Source of the DNA: Nitrospira defluvii
GTDB lineage: Bacteria > Nitrospirota > Nitrospiria > Nitrospirales > Nitrospiraceae
Length of the DNA: 7,359 nt
Assembly (NCBI GenBank): GCA_016199015.1
Contig: JACQHN010000198.1
Location: forward strand, 1-7,359
Direction: 5' to 3'
The translations under genes were made by a program, and so were the position numbers. Below are positions 5,084 to 7,359 of the stretch, piece after piece. The notes beneath the pieces are model-generated. The model was not told where the DNA came from. It was given only the letters and a program-made list of their open reading frames with translations, and searched no databases. How positions within the stretch are numbered: position 1 is the stretch's first letter; each line of letters starts with the position of its first letter.

Positions 5084-5671
5084 ATGGCAGTTCATATCGA
5101 AAGCAAAGGGATCAAGGCGCTCCCTCTTCTTCCGTACGCAGATGTTCGCGCAAAGCTGAAGTCCGGGGACATTCTCTTCACGTCCGGAGACTACCTGATT
5201 TCCAAGGCGATTCAGAAAATGACCGGCAGCCCCTGGAGTCATGTTGGCATCGTGTTTCGTCTTGATTCCATTGACCGCGTGTTGTTATTAGAAAGCGTTG
5301 AAGACATGGGGGTACGGTTTGCCCCTTTGTCGAAATACCTCAATGACTATGAAGATGGCAAACCCTACAAAGGGCGAGCAGTCCTTGCCCGCTGCAAAGA
5401 CGTGACGTCCGAAACCATCGTAGGCCTTTCCACCTTTGGCATCGACGAACTGACGCAACCCTACGACAAGGATGAGATCGCCAAAATAATGGCCCGCATT
5501 ACCCTTGGCATAGGCAAGAAGGAACGAGACCGCGAGTACATTTGCTCCGAACTGGTCTATGAGTGTTTTGCACGTGCAGGAAAGGAGTTCGCCTACAACC
5601 CCAAAGGCTTTATCAGTCCAGAGGATGTTTGGGCCGATGAAAAGCTTTCTCTTGTCGGGCGCGTTCTTTAG
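5084..5671 (+). CDS. YiiX/NlpC-P60-like permuted papain-fold hydrolase
   Basis: A 195-residue protein of the YiiX/YaeF (DUF830) type, circularly permuted papain-fold cysteine hydrolases thought to act as amidases or on lipid or peptide bonds. The opening KLKSGDILFTSGD followed by SPWSHVGIVF supplies the catalytic His (H53) early in the chain. EYICSELVYECF supplies the nucleophile C154 late, the permuted order expected of this group. E70 in LLLESVEDMG may be the third polar residue. No signal peptide or membrane segment is evident, so it is probably cytoplasmic. Length is normal for the family. Start ATG 5084 has AGAGGAG at 5071-5077 with 6 bases of spacing. The TAG stop overlaps the first base of attC4. 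Its substrate cannot be read from the sequence. Confidence 0.82.
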   Translation: MAVHIESKGIKALPLLPYADVRAKLKSGDILFTSGDYLISKAIQKMTGSPWSHVGIVFRLDSIDRVLLLESVEDMGVRFAPLSKYLNDYEDGKPYKGRAVLARCKDVTSETIVGLSTFGIDELTQPYDKDEIAKIMARITLGIGKKERDREYICSELVYECFARAGKEFAYNPKGFISPEDVWADEKLSLVGRVL

Positions 5672-5740
5672 CCTAACTGGGCGTTCCAGCGGACCAACAA
5701 AAGCTGCGCTTTTGTCGTCCGCCGAACTTCAACGTTAGAC
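5671..5740 (+). other. attC: attC site of cassette 4
   Basis: Runs from GCCTAAC (5671-5677) to GTTAGAC (5734-5740), 70 bases. The inner stem is strong: GCGGAC and ACAAAAG pair with CTTTTGT and GTCCGC around a short ctgcg loop. GCCTAAC is the exact complement of this cassette's own left core GTTAGGC (5034-5040), and a poorer match to the core that now follows it. Confidence 0.92.
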
Positions 5741-5829
5741 GGTTCCCAAGAGCTTGCTCCGGAAGGAAACCGCTGGTGGGTGGGGAGCGCGTGACGTCTC
5801 ACGAACGAAAATACGACACGGGGTGACAT

Positions 5830-6966
5830 ATGGCTGGACGGTACTTCGTGTGCTCGGACGTCCACTTGGGTCTGCCTGCTAGCGAAGGCGACTTTTTCTA
5901 CAATAATTTCATCCCGCTGATCCGCAGCGGCGATACATTAGTCCTCCTCGGCGACATTCTTGACTACTGGATCTCAGCAAAGGAGATCCAGCAATCCACC
6001 GTCCTCAACAACTGGCGTGATCTTTATGATTGTCTGAGTCGGCTCCGCAAAAGTCAGGTGGCGGTCGAATACATTCCCGGCAACCATGATGCGTTCGTTT
6101 TCTATACTGAATGTGGAGACGTCGACGATTTTTTCTGGAGCACGTGGTTGTTCGAGAATTGCGGTACTTTCAGGAGCCTCCGCGATGAAACACGTGAACG
6201 TCGGCTGTCACGTGTCTGTGATATCCATTACCCGTTCTTTAGGAAAGTGATTGGCCGGCGTAATGTGCTCTTCACACACGGTCACTGGATCGACCTTGCG
6301 TGGCGGATTCTTGCAGGAGATGCGGGCCGATTAGTTGAGGGACGACGTCTGGCTAAGTTTTGGGTTGTTGCGAAGGCGCTGAATACGTGCCTGGTGTACA
6401 AGTACGCAAGCGACATCAGGCGAGTATTCAACCAATACCTCGATGATGAGGACATTTTTGAGCTCACGCGCAGGGCTGAGGACGTCTCCTACTGCATCCT
6501 CGCCGAGATGTTGATATCTTGCGGCTCGTCAGTCCCAGGCGAGCTTGCTTTTACCCAGGCGTCCCAAGAGATGGACAAGGCCTTCCAGGAGTTTGTCAGG
6601 GGACACGAGACGCGGGATCGCAGGGCGTGCAGAGAAAGAGGCCGACAACTCTTGGAGGAGTGGATGCGGGACGATCCACCCGCCACGCAGGTGGATCGAG
6701 TAAGGGATGCACTGCAAAGGCAGAGCGACGCATACAGCTACTCACTGTATCGCGACGGCCAAGGTCGAGGTACAAAGGTGAAGTACACGCCGCTGAGTGA
6801 GCTCGCAGACTTCGATGCGCTCGTCTTTGGGCATTTCCATAAACCGCGAGCAGGAGCCTCGGTATGCGACGACGGGTGCATGTTGACCAACCCGAGCAAC
6901 AAGAAGGTGCAGACCTTTCTAGTTATTGAGCCTGACGGTCATTTCGTCCCATCTTGGTCCGTCTAA
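5830..6966 (+). CDS. Calcineurin-like metallophosphoesterase, LpxH-related but with a large insertion
   Basis: A 378-residue protein with the full metal-binding set of the calcineurin-like superfamily: SDVHLG (D10, H12), GDILDYW (D42), GNHD (84-87), FTHGHW (H150, H152) and GHFHKP (H335, H337), then NPSN. The SDVHLG/GDILDYW/GNHD wording is close to UDP-2,3-diacylglucosamine hydrolases (LpxH), which act in lipid A synthesis at the inner membrane, but LpxH proteins have about 240 residues. The extra length is a charged, largely helical-looking stretch, about residues 155-320, between the fourth and fifth motifs. Such an insertion argues for a different substrate, so only a phosphoesterase call is made. 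Start ATG 5830 has GGGGTGA just upstream. The leader between the cassette edge and this start is about 90 bases without a convincing gene. The TAA stop (6964-6966) lies within the attC5 core. Confidence 0.88.
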   Translation: MAGRYFVCSDVHLGLPASEGDFFYNNFIPLIRSGDTLVLLGDILDYWISAKEIQQSTVLNNWRDLYDCLSRLRKSQVAVEYIPGNHDAFVFYTECGDVDDFFWSTWLFENCGTFRSLRDETRERRLSRVCDIHYPFFRKVIGRRNVLFTHGHWIDLAWRILAGDAGRLVEGRRLAKFWVVAKALNTCLVYKYASDIRRVFNQYLDDEDIFELTRRAEDVSYCILAEMLISCGSSVPGELAFTQASQEMDKAFQEFVRGHETRDRRACRERGRQLLEEWMRDDPPATQVDRVRDALQRQSDAYSYSLYRDGQGRGTKVKYTPLSELADFDALVFGHFHKPRAGASVCDDGCMLTNPSNKKVQTFLVIEPDGHFVPSWSV

Positions 6967-7034
6967 CCCGCGTTTGCAGTCGTCGGCGGCCGGTGCGATC
7001 ATGAGCCGCCGCGGCTGAAACGCAGCCGTTAGGC
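6961..7034 (+). other. attC: attC site of cassette 5
   Basis: Runs from GTCTAAC (6961-6967) to GTTAGGC (7028-7034), 74 bases. GCGTTT pairs with AAACGC and CGGCGGC with GCCGCCG. CCGTCTAAC (6959-6967) is the exact complement of the cassette's own left end GTTAGACGG (5734-5742). Confidence 0.92.
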
Positions 7035-7090
7035 GGCTACCAGCTTTCGTCCACGACGGACGGGAAAAACAAAACACCAAAGGAGAAACA

Positions 7091-7359
7091 ATGAATCACA
7101 ACGCAATCAAAACCATCATCCTAGCCACCATCGTAGCATCCCTGACGGGATGCGCTTCTTACGTCGTGCCAAAACCAAGTGTCATTACACTTGAAAGCGC
7201 CATGCACTCTGTTGGTGCAGGGTTCCGCGAAATGAAAAAAGCAGAGGGTGACTTGAGGACAGGACTGGTTCCAGATGAGGTCGAGGTGACGTTCAACATC
7301 AGCGCATCAGGCGAGCAGGGCGGCAAACTTTTTATTGAGGTGAGTCCCCTCCCGACTGC
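7091..7359 (+). CDS. Lipoprotein with possible trypco2-like domain, 3' end outside window
   Basis: The first 89 residues of a cassette 6 protein; it continues past the window. ATG 7091 follows AGGAG (7081-7085) by 5 bases. The N-terminus is a lipoprotein signal: a Lys near the start, hydrophobic IILATIVASLTG, then a lipobox LTGC with Cys21 as the predicted lipid-modified residue, giving a membrane-attached protein facing the periplasm. The mature part, VITLESAMHSVGAGFREMKKAEGD followed by PDEVEVTFNISASGEQGG, loosely recalls trypsin-co-occurring domain 2 (a helix, then strands of the 'i-F-v' type). That link is from memory and uncertain. A small hairpin (CGTCC 7048-7052, GGACG 7058-7062) lies in its leader. 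Confidence 0.75.
   Translation, partial: MNHNAIKTIILATIVASLTGCASYVVPKPSVITLESAMHSVGAGFREMKKAEGDLRTGLVPDEVEVTFNISASGEQGGKLFIEVSPLPT

Larger units (their letters stand above)
2367..7359 (+). mobile_element. Integron gene cassette array: five complete cassettes and part of a sixth
   Basis: Cassettes run 2367-2791, 2792-3817, 3818-5034, 5035-5734, 5735-7028 and 7029 onward, each bounded by the G/TT cut of a GTTRRRY-type core site. Each complete cassette has one gene followed by a palindromic attC of 70-91 bases. The 5' core (R'') of an attC should pair with the start of its own cassette, because the two meet in the excised circle. This holds exactly for cassette 1 (11 bases), cassette 2 (7), cassette 4 (7) and cassette 5 (9), and fails only for cassette 3. 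The attC sites differ in sequence and length, so the cassettes were collected from different sources. All genes but the first point away from attI and could be read from one promoter. Confidence 0.92.

Noticed and set aside
5776..5826. Possible 16-codon GTG leader peptide ending 3 bases before the phosphoesterase start
   Set aside because: No convincing ribosome binding site and no distinctive codons. Not enough to call a leader peptide.

Overview
The window joins two unrelated regions. Positions 1-1400 hold the end of a housekeeping-type respiratory operon. Positions about 1818-7359 hold an integron: the remains of an integron integrase, an attI-like site, five complete gene cassettes and the start of a sixth. 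A broken IS110-family transposase gene lies between them. The host looks like a moderately GC-rich, Gram-negative-type bacterium, judging by the lipoprotein signal and an LpxH-like cassette gene. The complex I/hydrogenase-4-like pair and the degenerate 'gctgaaagctgatggct' style intergenic repeats remind me of Nitrospira or related Nitrospirota. That is a weak impression from memory, not a demonstrated assignment.

Layout. (1) 1-780: C-terminal 259 residues of a HyfG/HycE-type large subunit. (2) 879-1400: its HyfI/NuoB-like [4Fe-4S] partner. Both belong to a membrane-bound hydrogenase-related or complex I-like enzyme. The large subunit lacks the C-terminal nickel-binding cysteines. (3) 1539-1688: IS110 transposase N-terminus, stopped after 49 codons. 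(4) 1818-2189: C-terminal piece of an integron integrase, N-truncated, with a 9-residue insertion and Cys in place of the catalytic Tyr. (5) 2190-2374: non-coding attI region with repeated TTATGCGGA boxes, an 18-bp palindrome and a possible cassette promoter.

(6) Cassettes, bounded by the G/TT cut in each core site. Cassette 1 (2367-2791) carries a 62-aa membrane protein gene in reverse orientation. Cassette 2 (2792-3817) carries a radical SAM/SPASM peptide-maturase-like enzyme with a Cys-rich tail. Cassette 3 (3818-5034) carries a zinc ribbon, membrane anchor, coiled coil and zincin protease-like protein. Cassette 4 (5035-5734) carries a YiiX-like papain-fold amidase. Cassette 5 (5735-7028) carries a calcineurin-like phosphoesterase. 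Cassette 6 (7029 onward) carries a lipoprotein and runs off the window.

The two Hyf-like genes act in one complex. The cassette genes need not cooperate, because integron arrays collect unrelated genes. Most of the visible ones do look like membrane, envelope or modifying enzymes. With its own integrase dead, this array can only be rearranged by another integrase acting in trans. No stretch above 300 bases lacks a feature; the largest non-coding gap is about 200 bases at the attI region.
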